From positions 62,001 through 126,000 of the forward strand of contig JHUT02000003.1 of NCBI GenBank assembly GCA_000690595.2: DNA of 64,000 nucleotides. The letters are read 5' to 3'. Source of the DNA: Natrinema mahii (lineage in GTDB: Archaea > Halobacteriota > Halobacteria > Halobacteriales > Natrialbaceae). Below, piece after piece: positions 51,347-59,976 of this stretch. Positions within the stretch are counted from its first letter, which is position 1, and each line of letters opens with the position of its first letter. Both the position numbers and the translations under genes were made by a program. The notes under the pieces are model-generated. The model did not search any database and had not been told where the DNA came from. It saw only the letters and a list, made by a program, of their open reading frames with translations.

Positions 51347-52807
51347 CTATCCGTCGCCGGCGTCCCGCCAGTCCGGGGCCGTGGAGTACTCGCTCGCGGA
51401 CAGTTCGTCGAACGCCGCGTGGACGACCTCGTTCAGCGCGGGGTGGACGTGAACCGGCCCGGCGACGTCGTCGACGGTGCCGCCGCCGTCCATCGCGACG
51501 ACGACCTCGTGTAGCAACGTTGCGGCCTGCGGCCCGACGATGTGACAGCCCAGAATCTCGCCCTCCGGTCCGGCGAGGCCCTTCACGAACCCGTCGTCGG
51601 CCTCGAGGATCAGCCCCAGCGGCGCGGCGTCGTAAGGCACCGTCGCGACCTCGTACTCCCGGCCGGCGTCCTCGAGGTCGCCCTCTGTCTGCCCCACGCT
51701 CGCGACCCGCGGCTCCGTGAAGATCGCGTGGGGCATCGCCTCGTCGTCGACCGTCTCCCCGGCGTCGTCGAGGACGTTCCGCATGACGACCCGCGCCTCG
51801 TAATCGGCCGCGTGCTTGTACGGCTGCCGGCCGATCACGTCGCCCAGCGCCCAGACGCCGTCGACGGCCGTCTCGAGGCGGTCGTCGGTCTCGACGTACC
51901 CCTCGTCGTCGGTCTCGACGCCCGTCTCCTCGAGGCCGATCGCGTCGGTGTTGGGTCGGCGACCGGTCGCGAGCAGGAGGTCGTCGGCGGCGAGTTCGAC
52001 CGTCTCGCCGCCGTCGCGGTCGTCGATGCCGTCGCTCGGTGTCGCGGTGACGACGACACCCTCCCCGTCTCGCCCCCCGTCTACCGCCTCGACTTCGGCC
52101 GCCTCGTAGCCGGTGTAGACGTCGCAGTAATTCTCGAGCGACTCGGTCACGGCCGCGCTGACGGCGTCGTCCTCGCGGGGCACCAGCAGCTCGTTCCGGC
52201 CGACGATCGACACGTCGGTTCCCAGCGCGCCGAAGAAGTAGCCCAGTTCGGCCCCGATGTAGCCGCCGCCGACGATCACGAGTCGATCCGGCCGCTCGTC
52301 GAGGAACAGCGCGTCGTCGCTGGTGCGGAAGTCGACGTCCTCGAGGCCGTCGATCGGGGGGACCATCGGTCGGCCGCCGACGGCGATAACGACCGTCTCA
52401 CCGGTGATCTCCTCTGTCCCGTTCCCGTCGTTTCGTTCGACCGCGACCGTTCGGTCGTCGACGAACCGACCCTCGCCGCGGTAGAGCGTGACGTTTTCCG
52501 CCTCCCGCATGCGCGCCTCCTGGCCGTCCGCCTTCGCGAAGACCGTCTCGTGAATCGTGTCCGTGATCCCGTCGTAGTCGACGCCGTTCAACTGCGCGTC
52601 GACGCCGAACGCCTCGGCCCCGCGGACCGCCTCGACCACGTCCGCGCGGTGGATGAGCGCCTTCGAGGGAACGCATCCCCGGGTGATACACGCCCCACCC
52701 AGCGGGCCGGGCTCGACGACCGCGGCCTCGAGCCCCCGCTCGGCCGCCGCGGTGGCGACCTGACTGCCCGAACCGCCGCCCAGCACGACGATGTCGTACG
52801 TTTCCAT
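51347..52807 (-). CDS. FAD-dependent disulfide oxidoreductase (dihydrolipoyl-dehydrogenase-like)
   Basis: A 486-residue group I pyridine-nucleotide disulfide oxidoreductase: FAD site IVVLGGGSGSQVA, redox cysteines C40 and C45 in GGACITRGCVPSK, NAD(P) site LVIVGGGYIGAELGYFF, and the C-terminal HVHPALNEVVHAAF with the catalytic His-Glu pair. No 2-oxoacid dehydrogenase genes are adjacent, so dihydrolipoyl dehydrogenase is not proven. A bis-gamma-glutamylcystine reductase is a good alternative, because haloarchaea use gamma-glutamylcysteine and a cysteine-ligase-like gene lies at 57954. ATG at 52807. Confidence 0.85.
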   Translation of the reverse strand: METYDIVVLGGGSGSQVATAAAERGLEAAVVEPGPLGGACITRGCVPSKALIHRADVVEAVRGAEAFGVDAQLNGVDYDGITDTIHETVFAKADGQEARMREAENVTLYRGEGRFVDDRTVAVERNDGNGTEEITGETVVIAVGGRPMVPPIDGLEDVDFRTSDDALFLDERPDRLVIVGGGYIGAELGYFFGALGTDVSIVGRNELLVPREDDAVSAAVTESLENYCDVYTGYEAAEVEAVDGGRDGEGVVVTATPSDGIDDRDGGETVELAADDLLLATGRRPNTDAIGLEETGVETDDEGYVETDDRLETAVDGVWALGDVIGRQPYKHAADYEARVVMRNVLDDAGETVDDEAMPHAIFTEPRVASVGQTEGDLEDAGREYEVATVPYDAAPLGLILEADDGFVKGLAGPEGEILGCHIVGPQAATLLHEVVVAMDGGGTVDDVAGPVHVHPALNEVVHAAFDELSASEYSTAPDWRDAGDG

Positions 52808-52900
52808 GTCCCCGTCGACCACGGACGCACGCCTAAAACGAGCGCCTGCGATGCGCGAGCGCCGTCGGTCCGCCCGGCATCGGTGCCGGCGACGGGCGCG

Positions 52901-53407
52901 TTACCCGTTTCGTCGGCCGACGATGGTCACGGGCGCGGTGCCGGCGTATCCGTGGCTCCCCTCGTCGCTGCGCTCCCACTCGAGCCGTCCCGTCGATTCG
53001 TCGCCGTCGAACCCCGTCTCGTCGGTCCGGAAGAGCAGGAGACGGTCATCCCGATCGTCGCCGGTCACGTCAGCGACCGCATCGTGGACCGGCCGCGCAC
53101 CGCCGCCGCCGTCGACGACGTCGGGCGCGCCGAACCGGTACCGAACGGCCTCGCTCGTCGGGTCGAACTCGTCGGTCTGCAGGACGGCGACGGGGAGTAT
53201 CCCGCAGCTGTTGGGGTTGATCGGTGCCGTCTCGCTGCCCGGCCTGATCTCGATCTCGAGCTCCGACGGGAAGTGTGCGGCCGCCTGGCCGCCGAGCGTT
53301 GCGATTCCGAGAACCGTGGTCGTCAGCGCCGCGCCCGCTCGAAGGACACGTCGGCGAGCAGTCGAGGGGACGGTTCGTTCCGTCGACGTCTGTCGTGAGT
53401 CGTTCAT
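52901..53407 (-). CDS. Tat-exported protein with an IRPGS/INPNS repeat module
   Basis: A 168-residue protein. The N-terminus STARRRVLRAGAALTTTVLG is a twin-arginine signal, ending at about QAAA-H. The mature part begins LEIEIRPGSETAPINPNSCG and ILPVAVLQTDEFDPTSEAVRYRFG, an extracellular module common in bacterial and archaeal secreted proteins (IKPGS..INP..G.IPVAIL). No enzymatic motif. ATG at 53407 is nearest the signal. Confidence 0.75.
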   Translation of the reverse strand: MNDSRQTSTERTVPSTARRRVLRAGAALTTTVLGIATLGGQAAAHFPSELEIEIRPGSETAPINPNSCGILPVAVLQTDEFDPTSEAVRYRFGAPDVVDGGGGARPVHDAVADVTGDDRDDRLLLFRTDETGFDGDESTGRLEWERSDEGSHGYAGTAPVTIVGRRNG

Positions 53408-53483
53408 ACGACACGCTTTCGTTCGCCCCACGGCTGGATACTTACTCTGGTCCAATAGTAGAAAATACGGGCACGGGAGCGTC

Positions 53484-53705
53484 TTACAGCCAGTCGTCGC
53501 CCGTCTCGTCCGACTCGGCCTCGCGATGGGACTCGACGGCGGCCGCGAGGTTCGCCAGCGCCTCCTCGGGGGTCTGGCCCTGACTCGAGACGCCGGTCAC
53601 CTCGTCGTCGGCGATGTGGAGGCCGTGTTCGTTCTGTCGCATGGTCACGTCCGCGTCGGCCAGCGCGTCGTACTCGTCGGGGTCGACGTCTACGTCGGAA
53701 CTCAT
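53484..53705 (-). CDS. HicB-like antitoxin domain protein without HicA
   Basis: A 73-residue protein of the HicB type: VDPDEYDALADADVTMRQNEHGLHIADDEVTGVSSQGQTPEEALANLAAAVESH. The core strand-helix unit (GV.SQG.T.EEAL.NL..A) is the partial RNase-H fold of HicB antitoxins. The C-terminus is short and acidic, without an HTH domain. No HicA-like (YkfF/dsRBD) gene lies next to it, so the role may be regulatory or a leftover. Confidence 0.75.
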   Translation of the reverse strand: MSSDVDVDPDEYDALADADVTMRQNEHGLHIADDEVTGVSSQGQTPEEALANLAAAVESHREAESDETGDDWL

Positions 53706-53841
53706 GGAGTGATCTTGTCGCGGTTGGCTGAAATACGCATCGACGCCACTCGAGTAGCCCTCGTCGTTCGGACGACGCCGTCGCGCGACCGCATCGGTCG
53801 TAGAAAAAGCCTTTAACGCTATCGCCTCGTACACCCAGCAA

Positions 53842-55236
53842 ATGGTACTCGACGATCTCGGGAGTTCTCTGCGGGGCACCCTCGACAAGCTCCGCGGGAA
53901 GTCGCGACTCAGCGAGGAAGACATCGAGGAGATCGTCAAGGAGATCCAGCGCTCGCTGCTCTCCGCCGACGTCGACGTCTCGCTCGTGATGGAGCTGTCG
54001 GACAGCATCAAGGAACGCGCCTTGGAGGAAGAGCCCCCAGCCGGCACCCCCGCGCGGGACTTCGTCCTCCGGATCGTCTACGAGGAACTGGTCGATCTCA
54101 TCGGCGAGTCGACCGAGCTGCCCCTCGAGGAACAGACCATCCTGCTTGCCGGGCTTCAGGGGTCGGGTAAAACGACCTCCGCGGCGAAGATGGCCTGGTG
54201 GTTCTCGACGAAGGGCCTGCGCCCGGCGGTCATCCAGACCGACACCTTCCGGCCCGGCGCGTACGACCAGGCCGAGGAGATGGCCGAGCGCGCGGAGGTC
54301 GAGTTCTACGGCGATCCCGACAGCGAGGACCCCGTCGAGATCGCCCGCAAGGGCCTCGAGGAGACGAGCGAAGCCGACGTTCACATCGTGGACACGGCCG
54401 GTCGCCACGCCTTGGAAGACGACCTGATCGACGAGATCGAGCAGATCGAGGGCGTCGTCGAGCCCGACACCTCCCTGCTCGTGTTGGACGCCGCGATCGG
54501 GCAAGGGGCGAAAGAGCAGGCCCAGCAGTTCGACGAGTCGATCGGGATCGACGGCGTCGTCATCACGAAACTCGACGGGACCGCGAAAGGTGGCGGCGCG
54601 CTGACCGCCGTCGACCAGACCGACTCCTCGATCGCCTTCCTCGGGACCGGCGAGGAGGTCCAGGACATCGAGCGCTTCGAGCCCGACGGCTTCATCTCGC
54701 GGCTGCTCGGGATGGGCGATCTCTCCCAACTGGCCGAGCGCGTCGAGCGCGCGATGGAGCAGACCGAGATGGAAGAAGAGGACTGGGACCCCGAGGACAT
54801 GCTCCAGGGCCAGTTCACGTTGAACGACATGCAAAAGCAAATGGAGGCGATGAACAACATGGGGCCGCTCGACCAGGTCATGGACATGATCCCCGGGCTC
54901 GGCGGCGGGATCAAGGACCAGCTCCCCGACGACGCGATGGACGTCACTCAGGAGCGGATGCGGACCTTCAGCGTCATCATGGACTCGATGACCGACACCG
55001 AAAAGGAGTATCCGAAGGCCATCGGCGCGAGCCAGATCCAGCGCATCGCTCGCGGCTCGGGCACCAGCGAGGAGGAGGTCCGGGAACTGCTCCAGCAGTA
55101 CAAGATGATGGAGAAGACGATCAAGCAGTTCCAGGGCATGGGATCGGAAAAAGAGATGCAGCGCATGATGCAACAGATGCAACAGGGCGGCGGTGGCGGT
55201 GGCGGCGGCATGGGCGGCATGGGGCCGTTCGGGTAA
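53842..55236 (+). CDS. srp54: Signal recognition particle 54 kDa protein
   Basis: A 464-residue GTPase and RNA-binding subunit of SRP. The N domain occupies 1-90 and the G domain has [29 protein letters not shown] and [11 protein letters not shown]. The Met/Gln-rich M domain (about 310-440) holds the signal-peptide groove and the RNA-binding [20 protein letters not shown]. The tail is Gly-rich ([15 protein letters not shown]). A TATA-like GCCTTTAACG lies about 30 bases before the ATG. Its receptor FtsY is at 36419. Confidence 0.97.
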   Translation: MVLDDLGSSLRGTLDKLRGKSRLSEEDIEEIVKEIQRSLLSADVDVSLVMELSDSIKERALEEEPPAGTPARDFVLRIVYEELVDLIGESTELPLEEQTILLAGLQGSGKTTSAAKMAWWFSTKGLRPAVIQTDTFRPGAYDQAEEMAERAEVEFYGDPDSEDPVEIARKGLEETSEADVHIVDTAGRHALEDDLIDEIEQIEGVVEPDTSLLVLDAAIGQGAKEQAQQFDESIGIDGVVITKLDGTAKGGGALTAVDQTDSSIAFLGTGEEVQDIERFEPDGFISRLLGMGDLSQLAERVERAMEQTEMEEEDWDPEDMLQGQFTLNDMQKQMEAMNNMGPLDQVMDMIPGLGGGIKDQLPDDAMDVTQERMRTFSVIMDSMTDTEKEYPKAIGASQIQRIARGSGTSEEEVRELLQQYKMMEKTIKQFQGMGSEKEMQRMMQQMQQGGGGGGGGMGGMGPFG

Positions 55237-55349
55237 CGCCGCGCCCATCGACCCACCGCCGCGGACCGTTTCGCCCTCGAATTTTAAGCGGCACTGACAT
55301 TCTCGGTGCCACTACGTTAATGCTCCTCTAGACGAATCCTCGAGTAGGA

Positions 55350-56345
55350 ATGAATCGTCGGCAGTATCTCGCTCGGACCGGCGCGGCCGGTGTGAGCCTC
55401 GGAACCGTGACGGCGCTTGCCGGCTGTCTCGACGCCATCGAGGGATCGTCGGACGAGTCCGATATCGAGGCCGAAGACCGGACCGGGCAGCGCGCGCTCG
55501 ATCGGGCCGCCGGGAACCTGAACAGGGCGGCACAGCAACTGGACGAAGTCGCGGGGTTCGAGGACCCCGAAACCGTCGAGTTCGACGCGGCGGACGCTCG
55601 GGACTACCTCTCGGACGCACGGGACCACCTCGAGACCGCCGACGCCAAACTGGGCGACGATCGATCGGCCGACCTCGAGACGCTTCGGTCGTACGCGGCC
55701 GTCGTCGAGGGGCTGGTCTCGGTGACGGCGACCGTCACGGACGACACGATCGAGGACGACATCGACGCGGTCACCGCCGCGATCGAGGAGAACGGCGACA
55801 TCGAGCGCGCGAACGAGACGGTCGACGACCGCCACGAGACCGTCGTCGCGGCCGTCGGTCGACACGGACGGGTAACCGACACCCTGCAGTCGATCGACGG
55901 CGAGCGACTCACGGCCATCGCCGGCACCGAGATCGCCGACCTCGAGGACGGCGCGTCCACGCTCGGCGACGTAGTGACGTCGCTCGAGACGCTGACCGGG
56001 GCCTACGATTCGATGCTGGACCTCGAGACGGGATACGGCGCGCTCGAGGACGGCCGAACCCACCTAGATAACGAGGCGTTCGGACGGGCACGCGACTCCT
56101 TCGAGACCGCCGAAACGACGTTCGGGAACGCGCTCCAGCGCCTCGAGGACGGGACCGAGAACGCGCCGGACGGACTCGTCGAGTACTTCGATACGGCGGG
56201 TTGTCAGAACGAGCAGCTCGCGGCGGCGTCGGGCTACTTCGCTGACGCGGCGGCGGCCGCGGAAGCGGGCCGATTCCGAACCGCGAGACGCGCGCAGACC
56301 GAGGGCGAGGCGGCGCTCGACGACGTCAGCAACTGTACGAGCTAG
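55350..56345 (+). CDS. Tat-exported lipoprotein with helical repeats
   Basis: A 331-residue protein starting MNRRQYLARTGAAGVSLGTV and then a lipobox LAGC near residue 26, so a Tat-exported lipoprotein. The mature part is nearly all helical and acidic, with repeated segments (LDRAAGNLNRAAQQLDEVAGF, ARDYLSDARDHLETADAKL, LEDGRTHLDNEAFGRARDSFETAETTF). Two Cys (TAGCQNEQL and NCTS) could pair. Unknown function; it may form a coiled substrate-binding or structural protein on the outer face. Convergent with the UPF0201 gene, which overlaps its stop by 4 bases. Confidence 0.8.
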   Translation: MNRRQYLARTGAAGVSLGTVTALAGCLDAIEGSSDESDIEAEDRTGQRALDRAAGNLNRAAQQLDEVAGFEDPETVEFDAADARDYLSDARDHLETADAKLGDDRSADLETLRSYAAVVEGLVSVTATVTDDTIEDDIDAVTAAIEENGDIERANETVDDRHETVVAAVGRHGRVTDTLQSIDGERLTAIAGTEIADLEDGASTLGDVVTSLETLTGAYDSMLDLETGYGALEDGRTHLDNEAFGRARDSFETAETTFGNALQRLEDGTENAPDGLVEYFDTAGCQNEQLAAASGYFADAAAAAEAGRFRTARRAQTEGEAALDDVSNCTS

Positions 56346-56755
56346 GCGTCGACCGGACGCCCGTCCTCGGTCGGCGGCGCGATGTGATCGACGTACTCCT
56401 CGAGGCCCGGTTCCGCAACGCGGACGCGGACGCTGATCTCGCCGAGTTCGTCCGGTTTGCCCACGGAGAAGTTGACGTAGTCCTCGAAGGCCGCCTGCTT
56501 TTTCAGCGCGAAGGTGAAGGTATCGCCGTCGCGGTTGGCGAAGAACTCGCCGCGGGCGGTGTCGAGGATCTCCTGCTGGTGGAGCAGGTCCGAGAAGTGA
56601 TCGAGGGCGTGGGCTTCGCCGCGCACTTCGCCGAACTCCTCTTCTATGTCGGCGTTGGGGAAGATATTGGCCACGGCGTCGACCACTCGGTCCGTGACTT
56701 CGGTGTCGTAGATCGGTGCCGTAATCTCGACGTCGACGCGGTAGATCTCGCTCAT
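56342..56755 (-). CDS. UPF0201 RNA-binding-type protein
   Basis: A 137-residue archaeal protein of the UPF0201 family: IYRVDVEITAPIYDTEVTDRVVDAVANIFPNADIEEEFGEVRGEAHALDHFSDLLHQQEILDTARGEF. The family has an L5-like RNA-binding fold and is sometimes labelled exosome-related. Start ATG at 56755, overlapping the UPF0200 stop by 4 bases, so both are made together. Confidence 0.88.
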   Translation of the reverse strand: MSEIYRVDVEITAPIYDTEVTDRVVDAVANIFPNADIEEEFGEVRGEAHALDHFSDLLHQQEILDTARGEFFANRDGDTFTFALKKQAAFEDYVNFSVGKPDELGEISVRVRVAEPGLEEYVDHIAPPTEDGRPVDA

Positions 56756-57330
56756 GGGTCGGCTTCGGCCTCGGCGGGTTTCCCGTCGTCGGTTCGGATC
56801 ACCGACCGGATCGACTCGTGAAAGGCCGCCAGCGAGTCGGTGTTTTCAACGACGACGTCGGCCCGGTCCATCGCGTCGTCCATCCCGAAGCCCCGTTCGC
56901 GTTCGTCACGCGCCGCGAGGCTCTCGCCGCCGTCGGCCTCGCCGGCGTCCCGGCCGCGCTCGTCGATCCGCTCGGCCCGGACTTCGAAGGGTGCCTCGAT
57001 GCTGACCAGCGTGAACGCGTCGCCGAACGCCGCCTCGAAGACGTCGACCTCCGTCCCCGAGCGGATGCCGTCGACCAGCACCGTCTCGTGGGTCTCGAGG
57101 CGGTCCTCGATCATCGGGAGCGATCGCTCGGCGATGGCCGTCGGGCCGTTTTCCTCGCGCAGCGCCTGCGCGACGGTCCCGTGGTCTTTCGCGGGGTCGA
57201 GCCCGCGGTCGGCCGTCTCCTGGCGGACGACGTCGCCCATCGTCACTACGGGAATCCCGTCCTCGCGTGCGACGGTGGCCGCCTCGCCCTTGCCGCTGCC
57301 GGGGAGTCCCACCGTTCCGATGACGTGCAT
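56752..57330 (-). CDS. UPF0200 nucleoside-monophosphate-kinase-like ATPase
   Basis: A 192-residue P-loop protein: IGTVGLPGSGKGEAATVAREDGIPVVTMGDVVRQE at the N-terminus, VLVDGIRSGTEVDVFEAAFGDAF in the middle and a C-terminal DRADVVVENTDSLAAF. It resembles adenylate/dephospho-CoA kinases, but the family substrate is unknown. ATG at 57330 begins just before the first strand. Coupled to the UPF0201 gene; the conserved pairing suggests a shared role in RNA or nucleotide metabolism. Confidence 0.88.
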   Translation of the reverse strand: MHVIGTVGLPGSGKGEAATVAREDGIPVVTMGDVVRQETADRGLDPAKDHGTVAQALREENGPTAIAERSLPMIEDRLETHETVLVDGIRSGTEVDVFEAAFGDAFTLVSIEAPFEVRAERIDERGRDAGEADGGESLAARDERERGFGMDDAMDRADVVVENTDSLAAFHESIRSVIRTDDGKPAEAEADP

Positions 57331-57433
57331 CGACACCACGTACCGGCGAGACGGTCATAAACGCTGTGTTCGTCGCTCGAGCCATGGCGAGCGCTCCCCC
57401 GCGGACGGCGTCGCGTGACGGAAATCCCAACCG

Positions 57434-57440
57434 CTTATAC
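57434..57440 (+). promoter_or_regulatory. TATA element of the tRNA-Arg gene
   Basis: CTTATAC at 57434-57440 lies about 26-32 bases upstream of the mature tRNA 5' end, where an archaeal TATA box for a short-leader tRNA is expected. Confidence 0.55.
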
Positions 57441-57465
57441 CGTTTCGTCGTGGAATCGAACTCGA

Positions 57466-57540
57466 GGGCGCGTAGCTCAGTCCGGAAAGAGCGTCGGACT
57501 TCTAATCCGACGGTCGTGGGTTCAAATCCCATCGCGCCCG
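57466..57540 (+). tRNA. tRNA-Arg (anticodon UCU)
   Basis: A full cloverleaf of 75 bases. The acceptor stem GGGCGCG (57466-57472) pairs with CGCGCCC (57533-57539), followed by discriminator G. The anticodon arm is GTCGG...CCGAC with loop CTTCTAA, giving anticodon TCT for AGA. The T arm is GTGGG-TTCAAAT-CCCAT with the usual TTC. No CCA is encoded and no intron is present. The last 22 bases are repeated at 57608-57629. Confidence 0.95.
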
Positions 57541-57570
57541 TGCAGCGAACGTAGTGAGCGAACCGGCACG

Positions 57571-57629
57571 TGGGATTTGAATCAGGGAGGAGCTTTGCTC
57601 CGACCGTGGTTCAAATCCCATCGCGCCCG
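57571..57629. repeat. Duplicated tRNA-Arg 3' end and inverted copy, possible att remnant
   Basis: Bases 57608-57629 repeat the last 22 bases of the tRNA gene (57519-57540) exactly. An inverted partial copy, TGGGATTTGAA at 57571-57581, pairs with TTCAAATCCCA at 57610-57620. tRNA 3' ends are standard integration targets in haloarchaea, and a second copy is what remains after integration. Only about 70 bases separate the copies, so any element here has been lost. Confidence 0.65.
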
Positions 57630-57953
57630 CTGTTCTGCGAGAAACGGACGTGCGGCGACTGTCGCTTACGATCCTCTCGTCTCCGTTCGACGCCGGTGAG
57701 TTCTGTCGGACCGGCCGTCCAACCGTCATCCGCCGAAAATATACTCGAATTGATTGGTTCCGGTACACTAATATCGGCCACTACTGTTATATACCGTGTC
57801 GGCAGCGCCGGCAGAATGGCATCACAGGGGATACGGGGGACACGGATCATCGCCACACGACGATCACTCCCCACTGCCGACTGTGTATACCCTTTCGATA
57901 CCCGACGAAACCTCGCCAGTGACCGCTGTCGCTCGCCGTTCTGCCGCTCCGAT
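57630..57953. other. Gene-free spacer after the tRNA region
   Basis: About 320 bases without a convincing gene; one frame (57650-57922) is open but rich in Arg, Cys and Thr and lacks coding bias. An AT-rich patch with TATA-like GTTATATACC near 57786-57795 has no gene following on the plus strand. Confidence 0.5.
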
Positions 57954-59069
57954 TCAGGCCCAAACGCGGTGGCGCTCGAGGTCGGCCTCGAGCCGGTCGG
58001 CAGCCCGGAGTCGCAGTCGCCGCGCCTCCCGGTCGGTGAGCCGGCCGCCGGGCATGCGGTCGGCCAGCGGGTCGTAGTCGGACGGGGTGAACCCGAGCCC
58101 GCGCAGATACTGGCGGACGCCCGCACCCTCGAGACCGTCGTGGATGGCGGCGTCGGTGATCGATTCGACGGTGTCGAACGCGGGAAGGTGGAGGGGCTCG
58201 TCGGCCGCGCTCGAGTCGATGATCGCGTCGGAGGCCGCCCGCAACCCGGTGTCGTCGGTGTCGATGACCGTTCCGTTCGCGTCCGCGCGGGCGACGACCG
58301 ACTGGACCTCGCTCGCGAGTCGGAGCACCTGACTCGGCAGGGCCGCGTCGGGCGAGCGCCACTCGACGGTCGGCATCGCTTTGCGAAGGCGGACCGGGTT
58401 CCAGGCCGCCTCATAGGGATCGAACGCGTCGTCGAACCGGGCCGGATCGACGCCGCGCTCGAGTGCACGCTCCCGGAACGCCTCGTAGTCGGCCTCGAGC
58501 CGCCGTTTCCACTCGGCGATGCCCTTGACGTAGGGCCGCAGCTGGCCCTGTTCGGGACAGGGCTCGTAACACGAACGCCGGTAGAGGAACGGGCGGGCAC
58601 ACTCGTGGATCCGCTCGCCGCGGTAGTGCGAGGCGCTGGTGACCAGCGCGAAAGCCGGGTCGATCGCGGTCAGGGCGTTGAGCTGGTCGGCGACGCTGGA
58701 TTGTTCGAAGTGAACGTGCGTTCCAGCACAGACCCGGGCGTCGTCGAACGCCGGGCCGACGATCCGTCGCTGGAGGTCGGTGGCCGCCGTCTCGCGGTAC
58801 GGGACCTCGGCGGGTGAGGCCGACAGCGGCGTCGCCAGCGGGACGAGTCGTTTGTCCCGCCGGCGCGCTGCGTCGACGACGCGTTCGATCCGGCCGAGCA
58901 GTTCCTCGCGGAGGTCGGCTATCGACTCGCAGGGCGTCGTCTTGATTTCGAGCATCGGCTCGACGAACTCGGGGTCGACCCCCGGCGAGACGTCGAGTAG
59001 CGTGTCGGGCGCGGCGAGGTCGCCGTCCGTATCGACGACCCAGTACTCTACCTCGAGGCTGGTTTTCAT
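57954..59069 (-). CDS. Glutamate-cysteine ligase-like protein (GCS2 fold)
   Basis: A 371-residue carboxylate-amine/thiol ligase of the GCS2 family: MKTSLEVEYWVVDTDGDLA, then VEPMLEIKTTPCESIADLREELL, CAGTHVHFEQSSVADQLNAL and MPTVEWRSPDAAL. The paired E.E and H.H motifs form the metal/ATP site. Haloarchaea make gamma-glutamylcysteine in place of glutathione, so this may be a gamma-glutamylcysteine synthetase. ATG at 59069 starts directly before the first strand. An FAD oxidoreductase lies divergently upstream. Confidence 0.8.
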   Translation of the reverse strand: MKTSLEVEYWVVDTDGDLAAPDTLLDVSPGVDPEFVEPMLEIKTTPCESIADLREELLGRIERVVDAARRRDKRLVPLATPLSASPAEVPYRETAATDLQRRIVGPAFDDARVCAGTHVHFEQSSVADQLNALTAIDPAFALVTSASHYRGERIHECARPFLYRRSCYEPCPEQGQLRPYVKGIAEWKRRLEADYEAFRERALERGVDPARFDDAFDPYEAAWNPVRLRKAMPTVEWRSPDAALPSQVLRLASEVQSVVARADANGTVIDTDDTGLRAASDAIIDSSAADEPLHLPAFDTVESITDAAIHDGLEGAGVRQYLRGLGFTPSDYDPLADRMPGGRLTDREARRLRLRAADRLEADLERHRVWA

Positions 59070-59361
59070 GGCTGTCTCCGTTGGAGCGTTCCGAATGGCC
59101 CTCGAGCGACCTGTCACTGGGCCACACTGGTCGGGGACGGTCGGCCGCCGAGTTCCGTGGGACCCGGGCCGGCCGTTACCCCGTCGTCTCCTGTGGAGAC
59201 GTTGGTACGCCCGACCGATGCGAAGGAGTTGAGCCTGCGGCTGCCGGTCGTGAGGGGTGATACCGTCTCTCTGGATTCGTCCGTCCCCACTGACATCGGT
59301 GTTACGTGGTGGCTCGCGGGTTGCTGCTGGGTTTATACGTCTGGTAACACAATGTGACTAC

Positions 59362-59970
59362 ATGAGCGACGAAGCGACAGTAGACGACGCGTCCGTGATC
59401 GTAGTCGGCGGCGGCCCCGCCGGACTGAGTGCGGCGCTGTTCACCGCGAAGAACGGCCTCGAGACGACGGTGTTCGACACCGACGGGACCTGGATGCACA
59501 AGGCGCACCTGTTCAACTACCTGGGCATCGGCTCGGTCGGCGGCAGCGAGTTCATGGCGACGGCCCGCCAGCAGGTCGACGACTTCGGCGCCGACCGCCG
59601 ACAGGGCGAGGAAGTGACCGCCGTGAGCGAGTCCGGTGACGGCTTCGCCGTCGAAACAGACGACGGCGAGTACGAGGCCGACTTCGTCGTCCTGGCGACC
59701 GGCGCGAACCGCGATATCGCCGAGGACCTCGGCGTCGACTTCGCCGCGGACGGCACCGTCGACGTCGGCGTCGAGATGGAGACCAGCCTCGAGGGCGTCT
59801 ACGCGACCGGCGCGATGGTCCGGGCCGAGGAGTGGCAGGCCGCCATCGCCGTCGGCGACGGCGCCGCCGCGGGTCTGAACATCCTGTCGTCGGTCAAGGG
59901 CGAACACTACCACGACTTCGACGTCCCCGCCGACGCCGAGCGCCTCTTCGGCGAGGAGCTCGCGGAGTAA
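59362..59970 (+). CDS. FAD-binding oxidoreductase, thioredoxin-reductase-like, no CxxC
   Basis: A 202-residue flavoprotein: FAD site VIVVGGGPAGLSAALFTAKNGLETTVFD, middle GEYEADFVVLATGANRDIAED and C-terminal TSLEGVYATGAMVRAEEWQAAIAVGDGAAAGLNI. The NADPH domain with its CxxC found in thioredoxin reductases is missing, so electron transfer to thioredoxin is unlikely. Such short forms in haloarchaea are of unknown substrate. ATG at 59362. A VOC gene follows after 6 bases. Confidence 0.82.
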   Translation: MSDEATVDDASVIVVGGGPAGLSAALFTAKNGLETTVFDTDGTWMHKAHLFNYLGIGSVGGSEFMATARQQVDDFGADRRQGEEVTAVSESGDGFAVETDDGEYEADFVVLATGANRDIAEDLGVDFAADGTVDVGVEMETSLEGVYATGAMVRAEEWQAAIAVGDGAAAGLNILSSVKGEHYHDFDVPADAERLFGEELAE

Positions 59971-59976
59971 TTCGCC

